A stretch of 64,000 nucleotides of DNA from Sequoia sempervirens (GCA_007258455.2 VDFB02000003.1:41481986-41545985), one strand, 5' to 3'. Shown: positions 1-12,699, counted from the first letter of the stretch. Numbers and translations are program-made. Notes: generated by a model from the sequence alone, not told the origin.

Positions 1-483
1 CCTACAATGGGTGTCCAACCTGGGGTACAAGTGCATGCACTCAGGACGGTCCTGGCCAGGGCATGGTTTTGTGGCACGAGTGTTGAGCATTGTTTGGGTG
101 GAACCAACACTCGTGTAGAGCAGCCAAGTCTGCTTTCCTCCCAGACTGCTCACAGACGGAAGAGGCTGAACCAAGGACCATTCCAACAATAGTTGGGATT
201 ACTTATGCACATTTCAAAGATAAGTATTAATTCCTGGTGAATTATCTGAGCAATAAAGTTGTTTTAAATCCTTTAAATCCTTTTTTGAATTAATAATTTA
301 TTTACGGCATGATTGAATGTATTTGGATAAAATTGTTGATCAATTTATTATATGCATTTAATTTCAAAGTCTTTACTTGAGCTTTATATATTATATTAAA
401 ATTTGTGGATAAAAGTTTTGGAATTAATCTATGGAAATAATTGAAATCATTGCATTTTAAATTTTGGAATTAGTTTCGTTTCA
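1..483 (+). mobile_element. Partial LTR (3' 483 bp), copy of 45661-46143
   Basis: This is the right part of the 836-bp LTR described at 45308-46143, ending in TTTCA and followed by CTTAT, the target duplication of that element. The first 353 bp of the LTR lie outside the window. The 61-codon open frame near its start is part of the LTR leader, not a gene. Confidence 0.9.
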
Positions 484-488
484 CTTAT

Positions 489-855
489 CAGGTTTCTTCC
501 ATTGAATTTTTCATTATTAGTGTCAATCTTTACTAATACTACTATTGTCTCTTGTATTCTTAATGTAATTGGATTGTCTCTTATTTTTACTAATACTATT
601 ATTGTCTCTTATATTCTTAAATTTTAGTTGGTTTGGAGGCTAAACAGTGTGTTTTAGTTTGAATTACATGCATGATAAACTTAATGTAATTGCTATTTAT
701 GTTTATTGTTTTAGCATTAGATTACATCAAATCAATGATAATGGGTTTCAAAGCTACTAAATTCATATGTTGTGTATTACATACGCTTTTGGTATTCTAT
801 TTCGCTTCGTTGTTTATATTCTTTCATATATAGTTCGGCATGGGACTGTATATCT

Positions 856-905
<50 letters not shown>

Positions 906-2931
906 GTGTGTGTGTGTGTGTATTCAAATATATAGGTATATGATTTGTATTAAGAATTGTGATATAAACAGTATCCTTGCAACTTTATAAATTTATATTC
1001 ATATATTCATATATTATGGTTTTGTTAAGGAATAAACTAGTTTTAATAATTAGTGGACTATGTTAGATGATTAAATTGGGAAAATCTATTTGGAAAATGA
1101 TTTACTTGGTTAGAAATTGTATTCCAATAGTTGGATTATGTATACATTTTAAATATTGAAACATATTTATGTTTTTTTTTTCAAAATTGAAGACCTTATT
1201 GAGAACAATTGTGATTGTGGAGATGATGTATTTTGTGGTTAATATGGAATGATTTGATCAAGAAATGAATTGGATTATCTTTTTCTATGGAGTCCTTTTT
1301 ATAAATGTTAAATTGTTAGATTGTAGATTATTTCCTTGTAATTGATTTTAGTGGTAAATGGTTAAGTAAGCAAATGGTAGTTAAATATTGAACATCGGGT
1401 GATGTAGAAGTTATATTTTCTTAGTATTTTGTATGTTGATTTGTTGTATGGAACCTTGTGTTGATGTTTGGTATTGGAGTGTTGTTTTGGTTATTGCTCC
1501 TTGTGGGAATATTTTTGTAAATGGTTATGTGGTCTTCCGAAATTTTGGGTAAATATGTTATGGGTTGAATTGTTGTGATGGACTCTTGTGTTGATTGATA
1601 TCATATTCGCTATGAGTTGTTTTGGGTCTTTATCCATGCACTCGTTAATTGTGTTACAGTTGTGTTTGAGAGCGAGATGGTTCATGCCTTGATCGGGACA
1701 TGTATTTTGTGGTTTTCATTTATTGTGCATGATGGCTTTACCCTATGGATTTTATTGGGTCTCCTAGCTGCTAGAAGGGGGAGTGGCTCTCAATGGGGGG
1801 CAAAGCACAAAGTGGTGTCAGGATAACCCATGTGAGAGTTTCTTAACACAATGATAACTTAAAATGAATTAGGGGGTTGGGTAGTCTACACATTAATCAA
1901 GATAAGTGAATGCGTTGCCCATGCCTATAGTACTTGTTTAGGCTAAGGATGGGTTGAGAAGGCTTGGTTGGAATGACCAACTTCCTTGTCCTCACGAAAG
2001 GAAGATTGGTTTCGCATGTGTCACCCTATGGGGCTGACGCCTAGTGAGAGGATGCCAGGATAACCATAGATGAGGGTCGGCGTTTAGTGAGAATTTTAGG
2101 ATAACCTATGCTAGGACCATGTGATGACACTCTTCCCTCTGCAAACTAGTATTCCCTTGTTGTTCTCTCCCTTTGGTGTGTGATGTCCTCTGGAAGTAAT
2201 GTTTGATCTTATGTGTCGTTAAGTTGCTTCAGTGTCAGTTGTCCTCTATTAGCCTTGTTATGTGAGTTGTGGTCGTCCTATTGTTGTTGTGGTACCAAGT
2301 GTTATCTCCTAGCATGGGGGGTGGACCTTTGGGTTCCACATGGTTGGGTGGAATGTTTCTTGTACTCCATTGGGTTTCCCTTCTCTATTGATCGTTCATG
2401 TGGTGGTTGTGCTTGATCCAGTTTGAGTGGATTATCCTTCATGTACTTGTATTGTACCATAAATCAATTGTATCATGTATTATAATTTTGATGTACTCTC
2501 CTCACATGTATATGAGGAGACAATGTTGTTTAAGATGTAATGATGTAATTCATTGTTGAACTCTCTCTTGTAATGAGCAATGTTAATGATGTACTTTATC
2601 TATGTGAGTTAATGAATTGATTCTGAATGGTGTCTATTGATGACATGTCATGATTAATTCATATTGTTTGATCATTTATATGTGGTGGATTAATGAAATT
2701 CTCACTGTTAGATAAATCTTGTTTAACGAGATGTTAGAGATGATATATAATTCTTGCAAGTATGGCTAATGGGATTCTTGTAACATAGTCATGGAACCTT
2801 AGAGGATGTAGGTTAGAATGCAAGTCATTGTATTGTTGCAATCTTGTGTATATTGCGCTTTAAAAAAAAATGTATTGTTTTCTTATTGTTGAAGCGTGTT
2901 GTCCTCTAGGGTTTCGTGGCGGGGTGTTACA
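489..2931 (+). mobile_element. Copy of the right half of the putative 4.8-kb solo LTR
   Basis: Identical to 46149-48591. It contains a (TA)n/(TG)n microsatellite at about 860-921 and ends GGGGTGTTACA directly before the telomere-like array. No coding potential is recognisable; the short frames have no family resemblance. See 38681-48591 for the interpretation. Confidence 0.75.
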
Positions 2932-3395
2932 AACCCTAATTCCCTAACCTTATTTCTAACCATTAATATAATTAAAATCATAACCAAAATCATTATTTTA
3001 TTTTAACGTTAACCCTATTTTTTAACCTAAACATAATCCTAATTCTAAGCATAATCATAATCCTATCACTAATGCTAACCCTAACCCAAATTCTAATTCT
3101 AACCTTGACCTTAACCTTAACTGCAACCCTAATTCTAACCCTAACTCTAATCCTAATCCTATAATTCTAACCATAACCCTAATTATAATTTTAATCTTAA
3201 CCCTTACCTTAATTTTAAATTTAATCCTAATTATGACCCTACCCCTAACCCTAAATCACACTAATCCTAACCATAATTATAGTCTAACACTAACCCCAAT
3301 TCTAATTCTAATCATAATCCTAAGCCTAACATTAATCATAACCCTAAACCTAACTCTAACCCTAACAATAACCTAATTCTAACCATTGAACCTCT
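2932..3395 (+). repeat. Degenerate hexameric telomere-like array (copy)
   Basis: A run of variants of CCCTAA (TTCTAA, CCTTAA, CTCTAA, CATAAT) in 6-base register. It is identical to 48592-49055 and belongs to the duplicated block. Confidence 0.9.
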
Positions 3396-3524
3396 AACTC
3401 TAAAATTACATATAATTCTAATAAAGGATTATAGTATAGATAATATTATATAATAATATGAATTATGTATATATAAAAAATAAAAATAAAAAGATTATAT
3501 GTATATGTATGTATCTCTTGTTTT

Positions 3525-3718
3525 GATATTAGCTAGATTTTTGTAGGCTTTAATGCCCTCACAAACACAATAGTGTGGGATAAAAATTGTCAATTGCCTT
3601 TTATATATGTATTTATGTATGTATGCTTATAGAATATTATATATAAGAATAATATATATATAAACATATACATATATATATTATATATAAGAATAATATA
3701 TATATAAACATATACATA

Positions 3719-3754
<36 letters not shown>

Positions 3755-3915
3755 TATGTATATATGTATACATATATGTATGCATATGTATATACATATA
3801 TATACACATATGTGTATGTATATGTATATAAACATACGTATGCATAAATATATATACATTTATATATGTAAGTATATGTATATACATACACGTACATACA
3901 TACATACATACACAA
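3525..3915 (+). repeat. Inverted-repeat arm plus TA/GTAT microsatellite (copy)
   Basis: 3525-3595 repeats the 71-bp arm seen at 49185-49255. The following stretch is (TA)n and (GTAT)n sequence with an additional 44-bp tandem unit relative to the other copy. The open frames rich in Tyr, Ile, Cys and His on both strands here are translations of the microsatellite. Confidence 0.85.
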
Positions 3916-3919
3916 GTTT

Positions 3920-5085
3920 TAGTAAAGAGGCTATCATTGGAGGGCTACCTTAATCTTTAGTATTTTTGTCAAGAAATTAAAAAAGGCCATTGAAAATTTT
4001 CCATAATAATAAATTGTGAAAAGGGAATTTTAGAGTGACGTATGTACCATTGATTGGCACAGCTAGGGCATCCTTCAGAGCTTATGCGGAAACCTTCTTT
4101 GGCCCAAATGATGGGAAACAACAATATCTTCATTTGTTGAGTGTTGCAAACCTTGGTCATTCATACTTGATGGTGGTGGGAGGATGGGAAATGATGAACT
4201 GTGGGTAGGATAAGGAGCAGAATCAACCAAGCTCGGGCCCTAATAGATAGCCTATGTCTTCACCAGGGTTTTGGTGACAAGCTGATGATAGGACTATTCA
4301 ACCTTGCAGAGAAGAAATGAGGGATGAACGATTGTCAGGAGGGGAGATTGGGGGAGGGGGTGACCGATCATGGTGAGCGGTAGGTTCCTAAGGCTCTTTG
4401 GTGTACAATCTCATCCCCTACAGTTGCTTTTGATGGGGATATTGCTAATGAAGTGGCTGAAAATACATCATATTTTACAAGATAGGGGTTGGTTGGTATA
4501 TTCTGGGGGTTTTGGCCAATCCTTACAAAGCTGCATGACTAGATTGCAGAAACCTAGAAACCTATATTAGACGGGGATGTAGATATTTACCCCATCGCAA
4601 GGGGGTTCTTTGTGGTGGTTCTCAATAATGTGAAGGATCATAATACAGTTCTCTATGAATACCATTGGAGCTAGAAGGAGCAACATCTATTAATATTGAA
4701 ACCTTGGCACCCCTCCTTCAACCCTCTTACAAAATCCTTCGACCTGGTTCCAATATGGGTAAGGTTTCCAAATCTTCCTCTTCAGTTTTGGTGTGAATCA
4801 TGTTTTGAATCCATTGCAGTTCGTTGGGGAAGTTTTTGGGGGTGGATGAAGGCTCCTTAATTTTTTTGCACACTACTTATGCTCGCATTTTAGTGGAGAT
4901 AAACATCACCAAAGATCTCCCCGCAAATGTCCTCTTGAAAATTGTGGATATGGAATGGAATCAATTGCTCAATTATGAAGGTTTATTGTTTCATTGTCAT
5001 CATTGTTTCAACATTGGTCATATGGTTGCACACTGATCAAAACATTGGCATGAAATCCAAGCTACTTGGTGCAAAGAAGTTACCC
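3920..5085 (+). pseudogene. LINE ORF1 fragment (DUF4283 and zinc knuckle), cut by the gap
   Basis: Same sequence as 49536-50701. The 4824-5036 frame carries the C-terminal DUF4283 motif followed by the zinc-knuckle residues CHHCFNIGH, with a TGA where the last Cys would be expected. Upstream parts of the domain are in other frames. The N run removes the rest, so this copy cannot be judged further. See 49530-51320. Confidence 0.75.
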
Positions 5086-5185
5086 NNNNNNNNNNNNNNN
5101 NNNNNNNNNNNNNNNNNNNNNNNNNNNNNNNNNNNNNNNNNNNNNNNNNNNNNNNNNNNNNNNNNNNNNNNNNNNNNNNNNNNNN
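5086..5185. other. Assembly gap, 100 N
   Basis: Exactly 100 unknown bases, the conventional length for a scaffold join of unknown size. The left contig ends within sequence that recurs 45 kb away inside the right contig, which makes the join itself questionable. Confidence 0.99.
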
Positions 5186-5949
5186 TTTTCTCTTTTTTTA
5201 ATAAATAACCTATGCTAAGAATCATTGCACATTGTAAAGCCAAATCTCAAGCTGAAATAGGAGTTCAAGACTGATGTTCAAACCTACAACAATTATACAC
5301 TAACTTCCCCATCTCAAGAAATCCATTTTAAGATCTAACTTCCTTCCAGCCTAACTTCATAAGTCTTCCCTATGATTACCAGAAAAATCACATTGAACCA
5401 ACTGAGAAATTCCATGCAATTCATGGCCTAACACCTGAGAGACCTTGGGGTGATTTTCAACAACTTCTTGTTGGAGATTTCCTTTCAAGAGAGGTAGTTC
5501 ATTTATGAACTGTCTGTGTTGAGAAAGTGCTAAAACACCCATCAACAAACTAGTGCTAGAAGGAGGGCCCTTTTGGAGTTAAGCTGGGTCAAACTAGATT
5601 GTCTTCCCCTGATAAATTCCATAGAGTTTTGAGATCAACGCCAAGCAAAGGGGAATTTTAGGAACTGTAGCCCCCTACAAGGGCTAGAAGAACTAAAAGA
5701 GGGGTCATAGCCTCTTCTTCCTCCTCTATTCCACCCACTTCACCTTTACCTTCACCTCCTTTCTCCTTCCATTCACCCCATACTCAGCAGAATTTCTCCA
5801 CCTACATCCCTTTCCTTCGGTCGTACCATATGATGCATAGTTAAAATCTCTATCCAGGTTCTCATGTTGGACATCGACAACCATCATCATCAAATAGATT
5901 GGCATTTGATGCTTGTAATCAATCGTTAATACTTGAAATAAATCATAAT
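5186..5949. other. Unassigned stretch after the gap
   Basis: No family resemblance was found. A minus-strand frame at 5726-6046 overlaps the repeat that follows and may be its continuation, but it matches nothing I recognise. Confidence 0.5.
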
Positions 5950-6218
5950 ATGTCATTATGAAGATACCCACATTAATATGTTCAATTTCATCCTTTGCAA
6001 ATGTTGAACTTTTAGTAGGCCTCTCCCCTTGAGGCATTGAAACCACCCAACTCTATAACTAAATCTTTCACTTTTATAGTCTTTTCTCAACTCATAAAAA
6101 TTTATTTGAACATTTACCAAGGGGTTGAGGTTGAAAGCCTCAAAAACCAACTCTCTATTCAAAACCATTAAAGACACACCATCATAATTTTATAATGTTC
6201 TTTTTTTAGCATCATATT
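5950..6218 (-). repeat. Unnamed dispersed repeat, copy A (left part)
   Basis: Similar to 12700-12970. Both copies encode on the minus strand a short related peptide, with L-M-V-L-x-(R/K)-E-L near its start and F-N-L-N-P-L shortly after, and both are frame-broken further on. Similarity ends abruptly at 6218, where the minus-strand LTR begins, so this edge marks an insertion point. The rest of copy A resumes at about 9757. The family is not recognised. Confidence 0.65.
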
Positions 6219-7648
6219 TGTTATTGTGACTTATGCTTTTAACCTACTCTAAAAGATGCAAAATAAGGTAAAAAAGGAAAGGAAAAGAACACTAACACCT
6301 CAATGATAAGCCTAGTTGAACCCAAAACAAAATAAAGATAAAAAGAGCAGATTTTACCTTGTCTTGAATTGATCTTTGGTTGGCCCTTGGATTGTTGATT
6401 TTGTGTGCTCCTTTTGATGGCAAGGTGGATGAAATAGATTCAAAATGATCTATGCAAGATGTGGATTCAAATGGGTTGTGTGGGTAGTTGAGTATATGAA
6501 TGCAATGGGTGCAAAGAGAGCTTGAAGGTGCAACAATGGAGGATGATAGTAGAAGTTGAATGAGCTTGAGATGCGATAGGTTGATTGTGATGTTGTTGAA
6601 TGAAAAAGTGTTAGAGCTTAATGATGGCTTGAAAATTTGAGAGCATAAGGGTGTTACAAATGCATAAGGTCCTTGAATGAATGAAAAAGAGGGGTATTTA
6701 TAGAAGAAATTGAATTCTCTAGAGAATTCAATGGTCAGGATTGAGCCACCATGGCCAAGATGGAGGGCTATGGTGAGTTGAGGACTCACAAGCCCTCACA
6801 TCTTGCCATGTGGAGGATGAAGTATCCAAAGGACATGGTGAGATGGAAAGGGTACAAATGATGTGGAAGAAGGATAAGTGATGTGGAGGTACTTGCAAGT
6901 ACCTTCCCATGTGAGTGATGTGACACATGAGATTCACATGGGGAAGATGAGAACTTTGGGAGAATAAAAGTGAATTTTAAATTCACAATGATTGGGAAAT
7001 CTTGTGGATAAGACAAGGTTCCCAAAAAAAGAGGTGAGAAGTTCCTTGGATAAGACAAAGTCCTTAAAAAGGTAAGTACTTACCCACATGTGACTGGTGT
7101 GACAAGTCAAAAGTTCTAGAAGACTTTGGCACATGTGAGTGATGTGACAAGTTAGAGGTTCTAGAACTTGCATGGGAATAAGGAGAGTCTTGGAAAGATA
7201 AAAAGGAATTAAAAATTCCTTGGGGAATGGGGAGTGTTGACCAAGGTACTAATTAGGCTTAACTAATCATTAATTAAAAGATAATTAGTGGTTAAAGAAG
7301 ATTAGAAGTCATCTTGCAAAAGTTGGAGGATGTGACACATCCTAATCAAGGATTAGGCATGCACACATTCCTTATAATGAGATTAAGAGGTAGATTAGCA
7401 TTAAGAAATAGGTGATGGAGGATGTGACATGTGAGGGATTAAATAAATGTATTATTTATTTAATTCTTTTGAGGAAAAGGGGAAAAGGGGGAAGGTATTT
7501 AACTATTTAACTAGATACCTTAGGAATTTAGAGGACTTTAGAGGTATTAATTAAATAATAGTGATATTACTTAATGCATATAAGGGGATATTTAGACAAA
7601 AAGGGATAAGTTTGGACAAATGGAAGTGTCCATATTTGGATGTCTACA
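6219..7648 (-). mobile_element. LTR of a minus-strand Ty3/gypsy-like element (about 1.43 kb)
   Basis: Read on the minus strand it starts TGTAGACATCC at 7648, directly after a polypurine tract (7649-7662, AAAGAGGGGAAAAA), and ends in CAATAACA at 6219. The position after a PPT makes it a 3' LTR. It contains a TATA-like box CTATAAATACC at about 6692-6702 (minus strand), followed by a C/T- and A-rich leader as in plant LTR R/U5 regions. The left edge coincides with the point where copy A of the flanking repeat is interrupted. The 165-codon frame 6292-6789 is LTR sequence and not a gene. No matching 5' LTR is present. Confidence 0.65.
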
Positions 7649-8420
7649 TTTTTCCCCTCTTTGAGATGGTGTTACGAATTAACATCATTTCAAATAATAT
7701 TAAAACATAGAACCCGAAAGAAAATGGTTAGATTGGGAAAGATGCCCCAACCATCAAACGAGTGACTAGGAAGAAAGATAATGGGAGTGAATATGAAGAT
7801 TAGGGATGAAGGATGCCCCCTCGAGAGGACATGTGGGTTCAATAGAACATGGGTGTTCTCTCGAAATGGATCAGATGATGAAAGGGGAGATGGAGAAGAC
7901 GATGCAAAATGATGGATAAGAGAGGATGATAAGCAATAGGATATTGGGAAGCACAAATGGATTTAAGGACAAAGGTGTTGTTCCCCCAGTCAAGCTACAA
8001 GCCAAAATGGATTGATGATGGATGGAGTGTTGTTGATGAGGGAATGATACATCCCAAGACAACACAAAAGGATAGGGAAGAGTACATCCTGATGATGATG
8101 ACAATGATGATGATGATGAAAGTGTTGTAGCAAGGTTGGGAACAAGACCAAGGATGTGATTAGATTATTTGTGCTAGAGGATTGGATTGAGATGTGAGAG
8201 GGATGAAAATGATAAAACAATGGAGGAAAGGATGCTTAGAATAACCAATCTATAGTATTCTAAGAAGATTGAAAAGAGGATGAAATGATGAGGGATTGAT
8301 GAAAAGATGGATGAGAAGAGATGGAGGATACATGCAATGCGATGGAATGGAAAATGAAATGCAATTCTAATGCAATTTTCCATTTTCGGAGCACTGATTT
8401 TTGCTATAGCATAAGACACC

Positions 8421-9450
8421 TGTAGACACTGGAAATTGACCTAGGTCTGCAAGCTCTATTTCTTTCCGCTTTCATCCTAGCATAATTAAAATATTTAATT
8501 ATGGTATTTGGTCCATTTTTCATCTATTAATTAAATAATTTTTAATTATTTAATTAATTCACATCTATTTATTCTTCCTGATTATTTAAATAAATAAATT
8601 TTATTTATTTATTTAAATGTGTCGCTAATTATCTAATGTCTCCCTATAATTAAATAAACTTCTTAATTTATTTAATTATTTATGTCCACTAGCTCTTCTA
8701 GATTATTTAAATAAATAAATCTTGTTTATTTATTTAAGTACTTCAATAATTTACATTTTCCTCTTCTAATTAAATAATTTTTTAATTTATTTAATTATGG
8801 CCACATGTCATTTTCCCCATTTTAAATAAATAAATAAATCATTACTTATTTAAAATGGTCAAAATTTCTTATTTTGGCTAAAGATGGGCATTTATTACCT
8901 GTTGTCATTTGATTCTCCATTTTTGAATTAAAATAATTTTTAATTAAAAAAGATGCATTTTTGTATGCAAAGGTCAAATGACTTTTATTAATTTGATTCC
9001 CCTGCCTTTTTTTAGCCATCCCGTCTCAACTTTCAATCTAGTCCGTCTGTCTGCCTTCCGATCTCATCTGTCCATTCGGAATTTCCTTTTCTTATAAAAT
9101 GGAAATCTTGAATTCATTTGCTCTCTCAAGCATTCACGTGAATTTTTGGGCTCTCATTTTGCTGTCATTTTCTCTCATACTTTGCATATTTTAGAATCAT
9201 TTTTCATAGTAAAATCCTTCAACACTTGTGTAGGACATGGCATAGTCTTAGGTTGCTCACATAAATCTGAGGGCAAATTGTTATTCACAGCAAGTTAGAA
9301 GGTGTAATGGAGATCAACCATGGAGATTGAAGATTTGGGGTAACTTTGTTTCATTTTATTTTCATGTTTTCTCCTTTGCACTATATTACTTCTTTGGGTT
9401 TTTGGTTTTATTGCTTCTAATATATTAATCATAAAATTTCCAATGATACA
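8421..9450 (+). mobile_element. Solo LTR, 1030 bp, target duplication ACACC
   Basis: Begins TGTAGACACTGG and ends AATGATACA (TGTA...TACA), flanked by ACACC at 8416-8420 and 9451-9455. That is the structure left when the two LTRs of an element recombine. A TATA-like box (TTATAAAAT) is at about 9094, and a roughly 350-bp R/U5-like leader follows. The U3 part holds a series of AT-rich palindromes (8481-8960). No internal region or second LTR is present. Confidence 0.85.
8481..8960 (+). repeat. Series of 7-8 AT-rich palindromes in the LTR U3
   Basis: Successive near-perfect inverted repeats with 2-9 base loops: 8481-8503 (10-bp arms), about 8526-8558 (15-bp arms), 8583-8620 (16-bp arms), 8655-8690, 8702-8740, 8772-8803 and 8820-8857, with a weaker one near 8930. 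Two types alternate, built on ATTAAATAA and on TTTAAATAAATAAA, giving a period near 120 bp. The spacers between them are not repeated. Confidence 0.85.
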
Positions 9451-9756
9451 ACACCAAGTGCCAGGGTATGTGGAGCCAAGGAAAATTAGTGTCTAATGCA
9501 TAAAACAAACACAACATACAAGAAGGCTACTCCAACGCCCCAAAGTCATGATGACTTTGGTCAGGTTAGGTATTGGAATAACCACGAGCATAAAAGGATG
9601 CTCCAACATAACACAAGACCTTGAGGATCTTGGTGGGTACTACGTGGGACAACCAGGAAGAGAGAAACAAAGCAAAAAGATCAAGATATGTCAGGCTATG
9701 TTTACTAGTCAAAGCACACCGTGATATGATGGATCAAGGCGACCATGACAAGTAAT

Positions 9757-12012
9757 GATAGGGAGCTCAAATGATGATGATGGAAAAATTTAAACAAATC
9801 CCATCCTTGGATTGGGATTATAGCATCTCTGACACACTCAAATCTATCGTGGATTCTCTTAGAGAGAATTCTGGTACTCTAGTCATGTTTCACTCTTTTA
9901 AGAAGAACCAAGAAGTTATCTCAACAAATCTTTCTAAAGTCTTCAATTTTCCTTACCACTCTAGGGATTTATTTGAATCATTTTGGGGTTTTACGATTAC
10001 TAGCAACATATATTTCTAAGAACACACATATATACAATATACCACCCAACAAAACCCTAAAAAAATTAAAACCGTAAAAATTAAAGACCCTTGATATCAA
10101 ATAGAGAGAAAATCAAACAAACCCATTTTTGGAAACTCTAATTTCTAATTTGTAACATAGAAAGATCACAAATTCCTTTCACTTCATGATTCTTCTTCTA
10201 ATAGCTTGAACATATTAATTCAAACCGTTATAATCAAAATCCTTAAAGAAGTTTAATAAATTTATCAATTATGGCCATTAATGTCCATACGAGTGAAATT
10301 GTAATGTATGTCACAAGTTGTTTTCCCATTTAAGTGTGGGTCATTGAGATCAATGTCTAGTACAAAATTAGGCCTCAACATAAAATTATTTGAAAATAAA
10401 CTAGAAAAGTTGTGTTATGAAGGGAGAATGTGTTGCAATAGTGAACTAAAACATATCCCAATAGTTCCTTGGCACATAGCACAAACTTCATAAAAGATAC
10501 CTGATCCCAACAGGGAGAAACCACATCATCCCACTTGAAATTTGGAGAAGACAAGTGTCGTGCCTCAACACATTAGTGTGACTTCAAAAAAAATGCATAG
10601 GAAAAGTTGCATTGTGAAGGAATTATGCACCACAATGAGAGGACGACACCTATGAAGTGACTATTGGATTTCTTCTATTCAACACATGCCTAATAAGGAT
10701 TAAAAATTGCCTATGCCTAGATGTCACGAAAAAACACATGTCATCAGAGTGTATTAGTGGAAGGTTGATCAAAAAAGATATTTAGAAGCTATGCTATGAC
10801 AAGAAAATGTGCTACAATAGGAGGATTCCACCTATCTCCATAGAGTGTCAACACAAATTCATACCCCAATGCTCTATGAGAAACCACATTACAAAGAGTG
10901 AGTATGATGTAATCAACAATTGATATGTAGACAAAAGCAGGGGTGACCTATGTGGTACATATCAACAAGAAGATACACACATATTTTAATCATATGAGGA
11001 AAAAGGATTAGTTGGTAAACTGAAGCAAGGGATTAGAAGACATACGAATCTCGAGACATGAATAAGACAACTTAAGGAAATTCTACAAGATCGACCAATC
11101 ATTAGAAAATTAGAATGTTATGGTATATAAGCATGAGCCAAAGGCTTAGTGTTTTAGGAATTTCAATAAACCTTAAATTATTTTCACATTAAACCCTAGA
11201 AAATTTATAAGGTACAATATTTGAAAGAAATAGTTTTTTAGAGTGTGAGGAGTTAGAGGGCCCAATAGAGTAAACAAAAGAAAAATTAGGTTGGATGGCA
11301 TGACAAGGTAGGAAAGTCCAGTATGTACCAAGAGGAACAATGTAATTGAGTGAAAGCTAAAGATCATACAAAGTGGGGAAAAACTAACAACTTTGACACT
11401 TAGCATAGACTTAAACATTTTAACCTACAACCCAAACACTTAAATATTCCTTAGAAATTTGTCACTTGTATTACAACATAAGCAAATGGGGAAAATAGAG
11501 AATGAAACATATACAATTTAGACCAAGGGATACCCATGTAAGACTTCTTAGATTAGTTATAAATGGGTTCCAAGCATAGTCTAAAAGCACAAAAGTGAAG
11601 GAGACTTAAGAAAAAAACAGGAGGTAAAATTGAGTCCCAATAAGCTTTGACTAGGGGCATGTGTCTCTTGCAGGCATAATGAGAATCTAGCTTTCTTTGG
11701 GTAGACAAAAATTGGGGAACCAAAAATAATAATCAAAACTAACACTTCACCATAGAAAATATGGGATATGTTTGAATAAACATAATAATATATACACACC
11801 ATGACAATACACAAAAAAAATACTTTCATCCAATGACATGGAGGCATTCAAAATTTGAGGTTATGATTGAAAATAAAACTCAAAAATATAATTACAAGTT
11901 GTATCCTACATGAAAACCCATGGAACATGAGCCATGAATGAACTATTTAAATCACTTGCCTTTATCAAAGATAATCTTCTTGAAGGAGCTGACCTCTCTC
12001 TCTCCCTCAAGC
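9757..12012 (+). repeat. Unnamed dispersed repeat, copy A (right part)
   Basis: Matches 13057-14665 over most of its length; about 10940-11535 is absent from that copy. Shared marks are a peptide with PSLDWDY near 9798 and 13103 and a three-fold internal repeat of about 190-200 bp. The internal units start near AAAAGTTGTG at 10405, 10605 and 10787, and at 13727, 13919 and 14090 in copy B. Shared frames are short and interrupted, so this is probably a decayed transposon or its flank. No known domain was seen. Confidence 0.65.
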
Positions 12013-12699
12013 TCATTTTTCTTTTAAGTCTAAGCTATAATAAGTGTTATTCCTTACATTTTGCACTTGTAAATAGTTAATACTTTGATCATCATATTGG
12101 AGTCGGATATGATTGTCATCAAAACATGGCAACCACAAATAGTAGGAGCCATATTCATGCTCATCCATATGAAAAAATACATCTACGAGATCATCATGAG
12201 CATGAAGCACATTAAAACTTGCACATAAACCAATAGAGGGGAAAATATCTTCTTGAACATCAAGCTAAAATGAGTCATATGGAAGTGAATCCTTAAACTA
12301 GGTTGAATCAAGTAAGTTCTCTAGCTCATTTAAAGCTTCAAGCTCAACTGCAACATAATATTGGCATACTCATCCATGATTGAATCACAAGCCTAATTCA
12401 AATATAATTCATCATCCTCAACAAACAATTCAAAAATTTGGAGCACTCTAATTGAAGACTTACAATCTTCAAGTTACTTCTCTATTTTATATTCTTTATC
12501 ATAACCTACTATATAAAATTATAGCTAAGTAAATCATTCATGATTTGTTCTTCTCCATTTCCTTATGAACCTGGACAACTTGAATTACTTGAGAACACAC
12601 AAACTTAGCATTATCATGCTCAACTAGTAAGCATAAAAATGTATCCTCAACACAATACTTATTAAAAAAATAAAATTGCTCCAAATCCAATTTCAAAAA
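12013..12699. other. Unassigned stretch
   Basis: AT-rich. Minus-strand frames at 12013-12210 and 12538-12762 have gene-like composition but no recognised motif. They may extend the broken minus-strand frame of the neighbouring repeat. Confidence 0.4.

Larger units (their letters stand above)
1..5085 (+). repeat. Near-identical copy of 45661-50701, ending at the N gap
   Basis: The block matches 45661-50701 base for base wherever I compared it. The only difference seen is an extra 44-bp tandem unit near 3681-3724 that is single in the other copy. It carries the same succession of features: LTR end, solo-LTR half, telomere-like array, microsatellite and LINE ORF1 start. It stops at the last base before the N run, inside the LINE ORF1. 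Such identity, with the break at a gap, is what an unmerged contig end or alternative haplotype gives. A very recent segmental duplication is the alternative. Confidence 0.93.
7649..9756 (-). mobile_element. 5'-truncated internal remnant of the minus-strand gypsy element
   Basis: Runs from the PPT to the point where copy A of the flanking repeat resumes, and is interrupted by the solo LTR at 8421-9450. No gag, protease, RT or integrase motif was found, and the minus-strand frames at 7690-8419 are low-complexity Ser/Pro/His/Leu. Two similar short stretches, beginning AAGGCTACTCCAAC and AAGGATGCTCCAAC, lie at about 9522 and 9595. Element identity rests on the LTR and PPT only. Confidence 0.5.

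Noticed and set aside
3590..3953. Several Tyr/Ile/Cys/His-rich frames on both strands (also 49250-49569 and 31445-31636)
   Set aside because: They translate TA/GTAT microsatellites.
6292..6789. 165-codon minus-strand frame
   Set aside because: It lies wholly in the R/U5-like part of an LTR, has low-complexity composition and no motif.
8481..8960. Tandem MITE insertions
   Set aside because: The palindromes lack target duplications and lie within a solo LTR delimited by its own 5-bp duplication.
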